Assembly (NCBI GenBank): GCA_020072785.1
Contig: JAIQGG010000002.1
Location: 992,001-1,056,000 of the forward strand
Direction: 5' to 3'
DNA from: Terriglobia bacterium
GTDB taxonomy: Bacteria > Acidobacteriota > Terriglobia > Acidiferrales > UBA7541
Length of the DNA stretch: 64,000 bases
The translations under genes were made by a program, and so were the position numbers. Under the pieces are notes generated by a model. That model was not told the origin of the DNA. It saw only the letters and a program-made list of their open reading frames with translations, and made no database searches. Shown in pieces: positions 49,545-58,509 of this stretch. Each line of letters opens with the position of its first letter. The first letter of the stretch is position 1.

Positions 49545-50933
49545 ATGGTCGCCATACGACTTCTGGCGCTTCTGGCGCTGGTCGGGCTGAACGGCTTCTT
49601 CGCCGCGGCGGAGTTTTCGCTCGTCGCCGTGCGTCTGTCGCGCGTGCGCCAGCTCATGGCCAAGGGCGACGCCCGTGCCAGGGTCGTCCACGACCTGCTT
49701 GGCGACCTGCACCGCGTTGTCTCCGGGGTGCAGGTGGGCATCACCCTCTCCAGCCTGGCGCTGGGCGCTCTCGGCGAATCCACCCTGGCGCGCATCTTTC
49801 GGCAGATCTGGGAAGGCACCCCGGGCACGCGCACGGTGATCGTGGCCCACGGTCTGGCCTTGGCCCTCTCCTTCGCCCTGCTCAGCATGCTGCACGTCGT
49901 GCTTGGCGAGTTGGTCCCCAAGACGATCAGCCTGGCGCGCGCCGAGCGCGTGGCCCTGCTGATTGCCCGGCCCTTCAACGGCTTCCTGCACACCTTCCGC
50001 TGGGCCATCGACATCCTCGACGGCATGTCCAGCCGCGTCGTGAGGTCCCTGGGCGTCGTTTCCCCCCTAAGCCACACCGTGGCCCATTCCGCAGAAGAAT
50101 TGCAGATCCAGATCCAGCAGGCCCGCGAGCGCGGGCTGCTGGCCCCCGGCGAGGAGCGCTTTATCCTCAATGCCCTGGAACTTGGCCGGATTCAGGTGCG
50201 CGAAATCATGGTGCCGCGCCCGGATGTGCACATGGTCCCGGTCGAAGCCTCGCTGGACGAAGTCATGCGCGTCTTCGCCACCACCCAGCGTTCCCGCCTC
50301 CCCGTCTATCGCGGCACCGAAGACCATGTCCTCGGTTTCGTGCACATCAAGGACATGCTCTGGGTCGTCCTGGACCGCGATCGCCGCCGCGCCGAAAATC
50401 TTCCCCCGGCGGAGTTCGACCTCCGCCAGGTGCTTCGCGAGCTACTCATCGTCCCGGAAACCAAGCCGGTGAGCGAGCTGCTGCTGGAACTGCGCGCGCA
50501 CCGCGCAGCCCTGGCCATGGTGGTCGACGAATTCGGCAGCATCCTCGGCCTCGTCACCCTCGAAGATATCCTCGAACAGATGGTCGGAGAGATTCACGAC
50601 GAGTTCGACGTTGTCGAGCGCCCCCTGACCCTCGCTGACGGCGCCCTGATCTTCGACGGCGCGGCCAACGTCCGCGATCTCGACGCCCAGTACAACATCA
50701 CCCTGCCGGAAGATCCCGCCTACGCCACGGTCGGCGGATTCGTCCTGGCCCAGCTCGGCTTCATCCCCCGCGGCGGCGAAAGCTTCGAATACGGCGGCCG
50801 CCTCTTCACCGTGATGGAAATGGATGGCCGTCGCGTCGCCCGCGTCAAGATTCACCGCCTGCGCGCTCCCGAAAAAGAAGCGCCGCCCGCCGCCTCTGCC
50901 GCGCCCGAAAAGAAGCCGCAGCCGGGAGGATAG
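49545..50933 (+). CDS. CNNM/CorC-type (HlyC/CorC) membrane protein
   Basis: A 462-residue protein with a DUF21 membrane domain of about three to four helices (about 3-190, including GLNGFFAAAEFSLVAVR and VVLGELVPKTIS), two CBS domains (about 210-330: MVPRPDVHMVP, TTQRSRLPVYRG...VLGFVHIKD; MVVDEFGSILGLVTLEDILEQMVGEI), and a CorC/HlyC carboxy domain (about 340-430). This family extrudes or senses magnesium and cobalt; the old hemolysin label is historical. The last 25 residues are an Ala/Pro/Lys tail. ATG at 49545; the frame is open upstream but lacks family sequence. Confidence 0.88.
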   Translation: MVAIRLLALLALVGLNGFFAAAEFSLVAVRLSRVRQLMAKGDARARVVHDLLGDLHRVVSGVQVGITLSSLALGALGESTLARIFRQIWEGTPGTRTVIVAHGLALALSFALLSMLHVVLGELVPKTISLARAERVALLIARPFNGFLHTFRWAIDILDGMSSRVVRSLGVVSPLSHTVAHSAEELQIQIQQARERGLLAPGEERFILNALELGRIQVREIMVPRPDVHMVPVEASLDEVMRVFATTQRSRLPVYRGTEDHVLGFVHIKDMLWVVLDRDRRRAENLPPAEFDLRQVLRELLIVPETKPVSELLLELRAHRAALAMVVDEFGSILGLVTLEDILEQMVGEIHDEFDVVERPLTLADGALIFDGAANVRDLDAQYNITLPEDPAYATVGGFVLAQLGFIPRGGESFEYGGRLFTVMEMDGRRVARVKIHRLRAPEKEAPPAASAAPEKKPQPGG

Positions 50934-51120
50934 AAGCTGCTTGCTCCGTGCCAGCTGTCCCGCAAAATGCGGCCGGCGCACCGGACAGGGTTATCCCCAG
51001 CGCAACGCGTTCTTGACGCTCCGTATGGTTTTTCAGAGCGATTGCCGATTCCGACCCGGCCGGAAGGGGGAACTCTTCGATTTTGGCATTTGTGAGATTG
51101 CGTTATAGTGGCTGCGACCG

Positions 51121-52041
51121 ATGACGCGCCACCTCTTCCAGCGATTCCTCCTCGCACTCCCCGCGCTGTGGCTCGTCCTGACCATGGTCTTCCTCCTCAT
51201 CCACATCGTGCCCGGCGATCCCGTCGAGCAGATGCTGGGCGAGGGCGCGGCGCCCGGCGAACTCGCCCAGCTTCGCCACTCGCTCGGCTTGGACCAGCCG
51301 CTGCACGTGCAGTATGCCCGCTACCTGCGCCAGCTCGCGCACGGCGATCTGGGCCAATCCCTTAAATTTCAGGCTCCCGTGCGCCGCATCCTCTTTGAAC
51401 GTTATCCGGCCACTCTCGAGCTGGCCTTCCTGGCCCTGCTGATCTGCGCGGCCATCGCCATTCCCGCCGGCGTGCTGGCCGCGCACCGCCGCGGCCGCGC
51501 CGCGGACCGCGCCGTGGGGCTCTTCACGCTGCTGGGCCTGGCCGTGCCCAATTTCGCCCTGGGGCCCCTGCTCATCCTCCTCTTCTCCATCGCCCTGGGC
51601 CTGCTGCCCGTCTCCGGGCGCGGCGGCCCGCTCTCTTTCGTGCTCCCCGCCGCCACACTGGGCGCGGCCCTTGCCGCCATCCTCACGCGCATGGTGCGCG
51701 GCGCCATGATCGAAGAGCTTTCCAGCGACTATGTGCGCACCGCACGCGCCAAGGGGCTCCCGGCGCGCGCGGTCCTCTTCCGCCACGCCTTCCGCAACGC
51801 CCTGATCCCCATCGTCACCATCCTTGGGCTGCAGTTCGGCACCCTGCTCGCCGGCGCCATCGTCACCGAATCCATCTTTGCCTGGCCGGGCATCGGCCGC
51901 CTCACCGTCCAGGCCATCTCCTCGCGCGACTATCCGCTGCTGCAGGGTTGCATCCTGCTCATCGCCGTTTCCTACGTCTTCGTGAACCTGCTCACCGACT
52001 TGCTCTACGCTGTAGTGGATCCCCGGGTGCGCCTGCAATGA
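51121..52041 (+). CDS. Peptide ABC transporter permease (DppB family)
   Basis: A 306-residue inner-membrane permease with the DppB/OppB layout: an amino-terminal helix, IPGDP-like HIVPGDPVEQMLGEGA loop, and six transmembrane helices, including the EAA-type loop DYVRTARAKGLPARAVLFRHAFRNAL (about 200-225). It imports oligopeptides or nickel-like solutes with a periplasmic binding protein and ATPases that are not in this window. A TATAGT -10-like element ends 11 bases before the ATG, suggesting a leaderless start. Stop overlaps the next start by ATGA. Confidence 0.88.
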   Translation: MTRHLFQRFLLALPALWLVLTMVFLLIHIVPGDPVEQMLGEGAAPGELAQLRHSLGLDQPLHVQYARYLRQLAHGDLGQSLKFQAPVRRILFERYPATLELAFLALLICAAIAIPAGVLAAHRRGRAADRAVGLFTLLGLAVPNFALGPLLILLFSIALGLLPVSGRGGPLSFVLPAATLGAALAAILTRMVRGAMIEELSSDYVRTARAKGLPARAVLFRHAFRNALIPIVTILGLQFGTLLAGAIVTESIFAWPGIGRLTVQAISSRDYPLLQGCILLIAVSYVFVNLLTDLLYAVVDPRVRLQ

Positions 52042-52907
52042 GCGCCCCGGCCGCAGTGCGCAACTTTCTTCGCCACAGCCTGCTCGGCCGTCTGGGCTTC
52101 GCCGCCGCCGCCCTGCTGTTGGCCGCCGCGCTGCTCGCTCCGTGGATCGCTCCGGCGGATCCCGCGGCGCAGAATCTTGCGGCGCGCCTGGAATCTCCCG
52201 GGGCAGGGCACTGGATGGGCACGGACGAACTTGGCCGGGACATCACTGCCCGCGTTCTCTACGGCGCGCGCATCTCGCTCTTCGTCGCCGTCTGCGTCGT
52301 CTGCGGATGCGGGCTGACCGGCCTGGCCATCGGGATGCTATCCGGTTACGCCGGCGGCTGGTTCGACCGCATCGTCAACGTCGTCCTCCTCAACGCCTTT
52401 CTTTCCTTTCCCGGCGTGCTCCTGGCCATCGCCTTCGCGGCCTTTCTCGGCCCGGGCATCGGCAAGGTCATCCTCGCGCTGGTTATAACGGGCTGGGCGG
52501 GCTACGCCCGTTTGGCGCGCGCCCAGGTGCTGAAGGTCAAAGAACTCGAGTACGTCCTGGCCGCGCGCTCGCTGGGCGCTTCGCATGCGCGCCTGCTCCT
52601 GCGCCACCTCCTGCCCAATATCCTTCAGCCCATTCTCATTCAGGCCACCATCGGCATGGCCGGAGCCATCCTCGCCGAATCCACGCTGAGTTTCCTGGGC
52701 CTGGGCGTCCTCGCCCCCGTACCCAGCTGGGGCGCCATGCTCAACGACGCCCGCAGCCATCTCTTCGACGCCCCGCACATGGTGGTCTTTCCGGCGCTCG
52801 CGGTGATGACCGCGGTTCTGGCCTTCAATCTTCTCGGTGATGCCTGGCGGGACTGGCTCGACCCGCGCACCCGCGCCCACTTGCAATCCCTGGACCTCGC
52901 CCGGTAG
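52038..52907 (+). CDS. Peptide ABC transporter permease (DppC family)
   Basis: A 289-residue partner permease. The amino-terminal PWIAPADPAAQNLAARLESPGAGHWMGTDELGRDITARVLYGARISL block is diagnostic for DppC/OppC, as is the EAA loop EYVLAARSLGASHARLLLRHLLPNI (about 170-195). Its ATG overlaps the dppB-like stop. No ATPase or binding-protein gene follows within 200 bases; the next gene is on the other strand, so the complex must be completed elsewhere. Confidence 0.88.
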   Translation: MSAPAAVRNFLRHSLLGRLGFAAAALLLAAALLAPWIAPADPAAQNLAARLESPGAGHWMGTDELGRDITARVLYGARISLFVAVCVVCGCGLTGLAIGMLSGYAGGWFDRIVNVVLLNAFLSFPGVLLAIAFAAFLGPGIGKVILALVITGWAGYARLARAQVLKVKELEYVLAARSLGASHARLLLRHLLPNILQPILIQATIGMAGAILAESTLSFLGLGVLAPVPSWGAMLNDARSHLFDAPHMVVFPALAVMTAVLAFNLLGDAWRDWLDPRTRAHLQSLDLAR

Positions 52908-53108
52908 CCCAAGAGAAATGCGGACAAGAAGCCGTCTCCATTTGGGGAGACAACGCAGCAGGTACCGTCAGTTCGAGCGCAGGGCGTTCTCTGTGCTTCG
53001 GACGGGTTTGCGGAGTGAGAGCACTCGCTTCGATTCTTGTAATTGGGAGAGGACCTTCTGAAGCATCCGCGCTGGACCGTGCGGATACCTGCTCCTTTGA
53101 GGAGCGCC

Positions 53109-53903
53109 CTACGAAATAGCCAGCGTCACCGCGGCGCCGCGGCCCGCCGCCAGCACCCGCGCCGCGCTATTCTTGTTCACCGCGATTTCGATATATCCGC
53201 TCGACCCGATGATGGCCACCGGCTCGTTCGGTTCGCCCTGCGCGAAGTTGGCCACCAGGCGCTTGACGTCGCGCTCGTTCACCTTCATCTGCACCGCGGC
53301 GGACTTCAGTATTCCTTCGGGAAGGTCCGCGGTCGTGAGGTTGGTCATCAAGTTGCCGAAGTGATCCACTTTCAGGATCACGCCCTTCATCAGCCCGTTC
53401 TCCGTCTTGGGCTTGGGCAGGGAGAAGCGCTTGAAGTCCGTGATCTCGTCGCCCATGCTGGCCGGCAGCCAGGTCTTGGAGAGCCATCCGGCCACCGGCG
53501 CGAAGACGTCGCGTCCGTGAAACGTCTGACTGATGGGGTGGAGAAAGTAGTGCTCGGCGGTGAGCATGCGCACGACCACGTCGTCGTTTTGCTCGTAGAC
53601 GATGGAGAGCACGCCATTGTCCGGCGCGATGAAGTATTGCGAAGCAGCCCGCACCAGCAGCGGCCGGCGCTCCGTGCCCACCCCGGGGTCCACGATCACC
53701 ACGTGAATGGAGTGCGGAGGGAAGAAACGGTAAGCGGAGGCGATGGCCAGCGCCCCGTCCAGCACGTCGAAGGGCGCCACGGCGTGCGTGATGTCCACGA
53801 TCGTCGCGTCCGGATTCACGTTCAGAATCGCGCCCTTGATCGTGCCCACAAGATGTTCGCTGGTGCCGTAATCGGTGGTCAGCGTTATGATCGGATGCGC
53901 CAC
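53109..53903 (-). CDS. SAM hydroxide adenosyltransferase (DUF62)
   Basis: Hydrolyses S-adenosylmethionine to adenosine and methionine using hydroxide; relative of fluorinase. The 264-residue protein begins HPIITLTTDYGTSEHLVGTIKGAIL (catalytic D of DYG), has IVDITHAVAPFDVLDGALAI, VVDPGVG-type VIVDPGVGTERRPLLV, and the FHGRDVFAPVAGWL block, then GVILKVDHFGNLMTNL. GTG at 53903 has GGAG 6 bases upstream. Stands alone; upstream is the tRNA-Gly region. Confidence 0.9.
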   Translation of the reverse strand: MAHPIITLTTDYGTSEHLVGTIKGAILNVNPDATIVDITHAVAPFDVLDGALAIASAYRFFPPHSIHVVIVDPGVGTERRPLLVRAASQYFIAPDNGVLSIVYEQNDDVVVRMLTAEHYFLHPISQTFHGRDVFAPVAGWLSKTWLPASMGDEITDFKRFSLPKPKTENGLMKGVILKVDHFGNLMTNLTTADLPEGILKSAAVQMKVNERDVKRLVANFAQGEPNEPVAIIGSSGYIEIAVNKNSAARVLAAGRGAAVTLAIS

Positions 53904-54068
53904 GTCTGCTCCCGCTCCGGGGACCCGCTGAACTTTCCAGGCGGATGAGCTGTTTCCCGGCAATCGTTAACGCTAATGGAGCGCTCCAGCTCCGTCAAGA
54001 TACCGCTGGCGTCCTGCTGTGCAATCGCCAACAGCCCGCGAAACTCGCCCGCTTCCGGGGCGCGCTGC

Positions 54069-54093
54069 GCAACGAATTTCGCGTTGCTTTTTT
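54069..54093 (+). terminator. Candidate terminator hairpin
   Basis: GCAACG-AATTTCG-CGTTGC followed by six T's. No plus-strand gene ends near it, so its target is unclear; it may simply stop read-through ahead of the tRNA. Confidence 0.4.
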
Positions 54094-54127
54094 CGCCTTT
54101 CTTCCTCCGCCGGCGAGCAAACTCGGC

Positions 54128-54156
54128 TTGTCAGTCCGTCCCGGTTTTGCTACGGT
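54128..54156 (+). promoter_or_regulatory. Promoter of tRNA-Gly
   Basis: TTGTCA (54128-54133), 17-base spacer, TACGGT (54151-54156), about 10 bases before the tRNA. Confidence 0.55.
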
Positions 54157-54166
54157 AAGTACCAGA

Positions 54167-54240
54167 GCGGGCGTCGTACAATGGCAGTATAGAAGCTTCC
54201 CAAGCTTCGGACGTGGGTTCGATTCCCATCGCCCGCTCCA
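54167..54240 (+). tRNA. tRNA-Gly (anticodon CCC)
   Basis: Acceptor GCGGGCG / CGCCCGC, D arm GTAC, anticodon stem GAAGC / GCTTC with loop TTCCCAA (anticodon CCC), T arm GTGGG-TTCGATT-CCCAT, discriminator T, and encoded CCA. 74 bases. Confidence 0.94.
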
Positions 54241-54284
54241 GAAATCTCGATGATTCGATTGCTCTTGCCCTGACAGGAAGGGAA

Positions 54285-55574
54285 TTACGCTGCCGCTGCT
54301 TGCGCATCGCTCATCCGCGTGGCGGGCCGCGGCATGGTCGCGAAAGCCAGGGCGATGATCCCGGTCAGGCTGAGGAGGATATTGAGTTCGAACGCCAGTT
54401 TATAGCTCCCGAAGCGGTCGAATAGTTTTCCGCCAATTACTCCGGCGGGAGAACAGACCATGCCCGTCACGAGCAGCATCATTCCATTGACCTTGGGAAA
54501 AGCCGCAGGGCCGTAGAAGTGGCCCGTGATCGTGTTCGAGCAGACAAAGGTCCACCCGAAGCCCATTCCATAAAAGATCGCGGCCAGGAAGGCGATCTTG
54601 AGCGCGTAGGGGTTGACCCGCATGGCCAATACCGAGCCGGCCACATAGCAGCATAGACCAATCATAAACGCGTAGCGCGCGGCCATTATGTCCATCAGCC
54701 ACCCGCCGATCAACCGCCCGCCGATCCCAGCCAGGGTGAACAGCCCCATGGCCCAAGCCGCATCCGCCGCGGAAATGCCCGCGCCCTTCAAGTGCAGAAT
54801 CCAATGCGCGGTGAAAAAGAAAAACGGAAATTGGCAGGCGATCCCGCCGGTTAGAATCAACCAGTAGGTCGGCGTCTTATAAGCCTCCCACGGGGTCCAC
54901 GGATGCTTCGTGACCAATGTATTCTCCGGGGAACCGTGCGCGCCGAGGGCCTCTTCCGGCAGCCCATCCACGAGTTGTCCCAGATCTTCCGGTCTTTCTT
55001 TTACAAAAAGAAAGGCGATGATCGCGGACAGCACCGCGATCCCCGCCACAACCTGCCAGGCTTGCCGCCAGTTGCCTCCATTCGCCGCCAGCACCCGGTT
55101 GATCAACGGCGCGGCGACAAAGCCTGCTGCGCCGGAGGCCCCCAGGGTAATGGCCATGGCTCTTCCCCGGTAGCGCTTGAACCAGCGCGTCACGATCGTG
55201 GCCGCCGGTACGATGGTGCCGAAGCTGATGCCGGTGCCGATCAAAACCCCAAAACTCACCAGGTAGTGCCAGGGACGAGTCGCGAAGAACGCCAGCCAAA
55301 CCGCGCCCAGGAGAATGAGCGTGGACCCGATCCCGAACGTCACCTTGATGCCCCAGCGCAGGATGACGGCTGCCACCACAATCGAGGGCAGCCCGATGAA
55401 CAGGTTCAGCAGGGTGAAACCCAGGCCGAACGTGCTGCGGCTCATGGCAATCTCTTTCACCATGTAGGTGTGAATGACGGCGCCGCCGTACAGCGGGAAG
55501 CCCATATTCAGGAAATCCAGGGAATACAAAGCGGCAACCAGCTTCCAGCCGTAAAACCCCTTCTTGTTGACCAT
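54285..55574 (-). CDS. MFS transporter (OFA/MCT-like)
   Basis: A 429-residue transporter with twelve hydrophobic helices. The amino region FYGWKLVAALYSLDFLNMGFPLYGGAV and the helix 4 segment GIGTGISFGTIVPAATIVTRWFKRYRGRAMAITLGASGAAG match the oxalate:formate antiporter/monocarboxylate group. These import or exchange small carboxylates. It lies 56 bases beyond a benzoylformate-decarboxylase-like gene on the same strand, so it may carry the 2-oxo acid that gene uses. Confidence 0.85.
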   Translation of the reverse strand: MVNKKGFYGWKLVAALYSLDFLNMGFPLYGGAVIHTYMVKEIAMSRSTFGLGFTLLNLFIGLPSIVVAAVILRWGIKVTFGIGSTLILLGAVWLAFFATRPWHYLVSFGVLIGTGISFGTIVPAATIVTRWFKRYRGRAMAITLGASGAAGFVAAPLINRVLAANGGNWRQAWQVVAGIAVLSAIIAFLFVKERPEDLGQLVDGLPEEALGAHGSPENTLVTKHPWTPWEAYKTPTYWLILTGGIACQFPFFFFTAHWILHLKGAGISAADAAWAMGLFTLAGIGGRLIGGWLMDIMAARYAFMIGLCCYVAGSVLAMRVNPYALKIAFLAAIFYGMGFGWTFVCSNTITGHFYGPAAFPKVNGMMLLVTGMVCSPAGVIGGKLFDRFGSYKLAFELNILLSLTGIIALAFATMPRPATRMSDAQAAAA

Positions 55575-55630
55575 GGGTCCCCTTTAGGAAATCTTTGCGG
55601 AGCGCCTGCGCACGCCCTGCGTGCCGGCTT

Positions 55631-57247
55631 TCAGCGATAGTTTGGGGGATTCACCGACTGATCCATCCCCATGCAAGTAGGTCCCGCCTTCGCCACGTTG
55701 ACGCTGATCAGGCGCGGCCCCTGCGACGCGAACGCCTCTTTCAGGACGGCCTCGAGATCTTCCGGCCGGTCCACCTCCTGCGCCGTCATCCCATAACCCT
55801 GGGCCAGCTTGACCATGTCCATACCCGGCAGATCCATGCCGTGAACATTGCGGCCCACTTGCGTGAAATCACAAAAGGATTTCAATGCCGAATAGTCGGC
55901 GTTGCGCAGAACGATAAAGATTACCGGGGCATTGCACTGCACGGCGGTCCACAGCGCCTGGATCGAATACTGGATGGAACCGTCACCCACGGGGCAGACT
56001 ACTCTCCTGTCCGGATGCGCGAGTTGCAGACCGACGGCGGCGGGCAGGCCAAAGCCCAGGATGCCGGTGCGCACCGAGTAGAACGACCCAGGTTGATCCG
56101 TCTGCAGATAGCGGTCCAGGTCCCCCTTCGAGGACGGGCATTCTTCGCAAATCACCGTATCCCGCGGCATGATCCGGTTCAGAACGCTGAACAAATAACT
56201 GGGCGTCATGGGATAGCTGGGCTGAGGCGCGGGTGGTTCCTTCCGCGGCGAAGCAACGCTGCGTTCCCGCGCCTTGGTATGGGTACGAATGTATTGCGCT
56301 GCCGTGGCCAGATTTCCCACGACGCTGCTTCCCGCCAATGCCGCAGAAGCGTCGAGCGGCGAGTTGGTGATTTGGAAGAGCCGGGTTCCCGGCTTGATGG
56401 GATTGCCGGGCACGTAGGCGTAATACAGGAAAATGGGCGCGCCCAGGACCACCACCGTGTCATACGCGGCCAATTGCTCGGCCAGCGGCCGTTGCGCGGG
56501 CAAGAGGCCGCCTTGAAAGAGCGGGTGCGTCCGCGGGAATGTCCACCGCGACGCGATCGGCTCCTGGTACACATCTGCTTGCAGGTGCTCGGCAAGCGCA
56601 AGCACTTCCTGCCATCCGCCGTCTTCCTCAATCTGCGCGCCGGCGACGAGGACCGGATTCCGGCTGGCATTGAGCGCGTGAGCCACGGCGTCGAGCGCGG
56701 CGGGGTCGGCCAGGACGGTCTGGCTCATTTCCCGCACCGCCACTGCCGGGCATTCGTGATTCCAGTCGTCCATGGGGATGGAGATGAATACCGGTCCCAT
56801 GGGTGGTTGCATCGCCAGGTAGTAGCCCCGCGCAATGGCCGCCGGCACGTCCTCGGCCCGCACCGGCTCGCAGGCCCATTTCACGTAGGGTTTGACCACT
56901 TCCGCCGCCCGGCTCACGAGAAAAGGTTCCGCCAGGATTTGCCGGCGATCCTGCTGCCCAGTGGTCACGACCAACGGAGCGTGGCAGTAGAAGGCATCAA
57001 TCAGTGCGGAGAGCCCGTTGCCGGCGCTGGCGATCGAATGCAGGTTCACGAACGCCGCTTTTCCCCGGGCCATGGCGTATCCCAGCCCCATGCCGGCTGC
57101 GCAGCGCTCATGCAGCGCCAAGACGTAGCGGAAATCCGCGGGCATGTCCCGCAGAAACGGTATTTCGGTGGACCCGGGGTTGCCGAAGATCACTGTCATT
57201 CCCGAGTCGCGCAACACCTGATATGTGGCTTCCCTTACCGTGCTCAC
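55631..57247 (-). CDS. Thiamine diphosphate enzyme, benzoylformate-decarboxylase-like
   Basis: A 538-residue ThDP enzyme. The amino-terminal FGNPGSTEIPFLRDMPADFRYVLALHE is close to benzoylformate decarboxylase (MdlC), with the catalytic Glu in ALHE; the ThDP motif is GDGSIQYSIQALWTAVQCN (GDG...N). Benzoylformate decarboxylase turns phenylglyoxylate into benzaldehyde and CO2; related enzymes act on other 2-oxo acids or are acetolactate-synthase-like. The GTG at 57247 has GGAG 7 bases upstream; an ATG at 57271 would add 8 residues. Divergent from the panE-like gene. Confidence 0.85.
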   Translation of the reverse strand: MSTVREATYQVLRDSGMTVIFGNPGSTEIPFLRDMPADFRYVLALHERCAAGMGLGYAMARGKAAFVNLHSIASAGNGLSALIDAFYCHAPLVVTTGQQDRRQILAEPFLVSRAAEVVKPYVKWACEPVRAEDVPAAIARGYYLAMQPPMGPVFISIPMDDWNHECPAVAVREMSQTVLADPAALDAVAHALNASRNPVLVAGAQIEEDGGWQEVLALAEHLQADVYQEPIASRWTFPRTHPLFQGGLLPAQRPLAEQLAAYDTVVVLGAPIFLYYAYVPGNPIKPGTRLFQITNSPLDASAALAGSSVVGNLATAAQYIRTHTKARERSVASPRKEPPAPQPSYPMTPSYLFSVLNRIMPRDTVICEECPSSKGDLDRYLQTDQPGSFYSVRTGILGFGLPAAVGLQLAHPDRRVVCPVGDGSIQYSIQALWTAVQCNAPVIFIVLRNADYSALKSFCDFTQVGRNVHGMDLPGMDMVKLAQGYGMTAQEVDRPEDLEAVLKEAFASQGPRLISVNVAKAGPTCMGMDQSVNPPNYR

Positions 57248-57362
57248 CGTTAGGCTCCGGATTCGCTGCATCTCGCGTCGCGAGGTGCGGAAGTTATACC
57301 ATTTTTTCCCAAAGCCGGGGGAAACAGCCGCGGCAAAGCTGCGGCCTGGTTTTATCGCGTGG

Positions 57363-57390
57363 TTGAATCCCTATTCCGAGAGATGATATC
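57363..57390 (+). promoter_or_regulatory. Promoter-like site for the panE-like gene
   Basis: TTGAAT (57363-57368) and GATATC (57385-57390), spacer 16. It overlaps an 18-base palindrome, listed separately. Confidence 0.4.
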
Positions 57391-57396
57391 GTCTCT
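57379..57396. promoter_or_regulatory. Possible operator palindrome AGAGA-T-GATATC-G-TCTCT
   Basis: Near-perfect 18-base dyad (one mismatched pair) in the divergent region between the ThDP enzyme gene and the panE-like gene, lying over the likely -10. It has the size of a dimeric repressor site (for example GntR- or TetR-like), but no regulator gene is nearby. Confidence 0.45.
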
Positions 57397-57449
57397 GCCT
57401 CTCTACACCGTGTGGGCGATCCGCAGTTTAAGGATCTGACGGAACTGCT

Positions 57450-58379
57450 ATGGCTGTGAAGGTCTGCATTGTGGGCTGTGGCGCGATTGGCAGCGTCATC
57501 GGGGCGCACTTGGCGCGCCTCCCCGACGTGGCGGTCTATGCCTGCGACACCTCCGCGGAACATACCTGCGCGATGCGCGAGCGCGGATTGCGCATCAGCG
57601 GCGCGGCCGAATTCACCGCCAGGCTCCACGCCACATCTCAGCCCCGCGAGATTCCCCTTTGTGATTTTGGCATTCTGGCCACCAAGAGCTTGCATACCCG
57701 GGCGGCGATCGAGCAGACGGCGCATATCTTCGGGGTTTCCGGCGCCGTCTGTTCGGTGCAGAACGGTCTGGGCAATGAAGAGATTATCGCCGAGCACGTG
57801 AACCAGGTGATCCGCGGTGCGACGACCATGGCGGCGCACCTGCTCGGGCCCGGCCACGCGGAATTGGAATTCTATAGCGACCTGTGGATCGGCCCTTTCG
57901 AGTCCACGGGCACTCCCTATGCCCGCGTCGCGCAGCTCGCGGAGATCATGAATCGCTCCGGGCTGCGCGTGGTCCCCCTCCACGATGCGCGCGGCGCGCA
58001 ATGGACGAAGCTGATTTTCAATGCCGCCGTCAATCCTGTCGGTGCGCTCACTGGCCTTCACCATGGTGCGGCAACGCGTTTTCCGCCCACCGCCGCGCTG
58101 TATGAGGCCCTGCTCCGCGAAGGAGAGTCCGTGGCGCGGACGCTGGGCATCGCCTTGCATGGTGACGCCCGGGAAATGATCGCGGAAGGCGCGAGAGCGC
58201 CCGGAAAAAGAAAGGTAAGCATGTTATTGGATATCCTGGACCGGCGGCAGACCGAAGTAGACTTCGTGAATGGGGCCATCGCGGAGTGCGGTGAAAAACT
58301 GGGTGTCCCGGTGCCCCTGAATCGCGCGATCTGGCAGTTGGTGAAAGGGCTGGAGCACTCTTGGAAGGATCCCTCATGA
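57450..58379 (+). CDS. Ketopantoate reductase-like (PanE/ApbA) protein
   Basis: A 309-residue NADPH enzyme: Rossmann motif IVGCGAIGSVIGAHLA (residues 6-21), LATKSLHT, VCSVQNGLGNEE, conserved lysine in TKLIFNAAVNPVGALTG, and the carboxy dimer segment with S(M)L-LDILDRRQTEVDFVNGAI. PanE reduces 2-oxo-pantoate in pantothenate synthesis, but several relatives reduce other 2-oxo acids. In this cluster, a 2-oxo acid reductase fits the decarboxylase next door. Start ATG 60 bases after the palindrome; a 130-base gap separates it from the PaaK-like gene. Confidence 0.85.
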   Translation: MAVKVCIVGCGAIGSVIGAHLARLPDVAVYACDTSAEHTCAMRERGLRISGAAEFTARLHATSQPREIPLCDFGILATKSLHTRAAIEQTAHIFGVSGAVCSVQNGLGNEEIIAEHVNQVIRGATTMAAHLLGPGHAELEFYSDLWIGPFESTGTPYARVAQLAEIMNRSGLRVVPLHDARGAQWTKLIFNAAVNPVGALTGLHHGAATRFPPTAALYEALLREGESVARTLGIALHGDAREMIAEGARAPGKRKVSMLLDILDRRQTEVDFVNGAIAECGEKLGVPVPLNRAIWQLVKGLEHSWKDPS

Positions 58380-58509
58380 AGGAGGCCAGGAAGATGGCAC
58401 GCCGGACGCTCTTGCATTCCAAGGAGAGCTGCTTCCGAAGTGTTCCGGGAGCTTTCTGGCCACCGCGCGTCGCGCCGGGGACTTGGATGAACTTAAGACG
58501 GGCGGCCCG

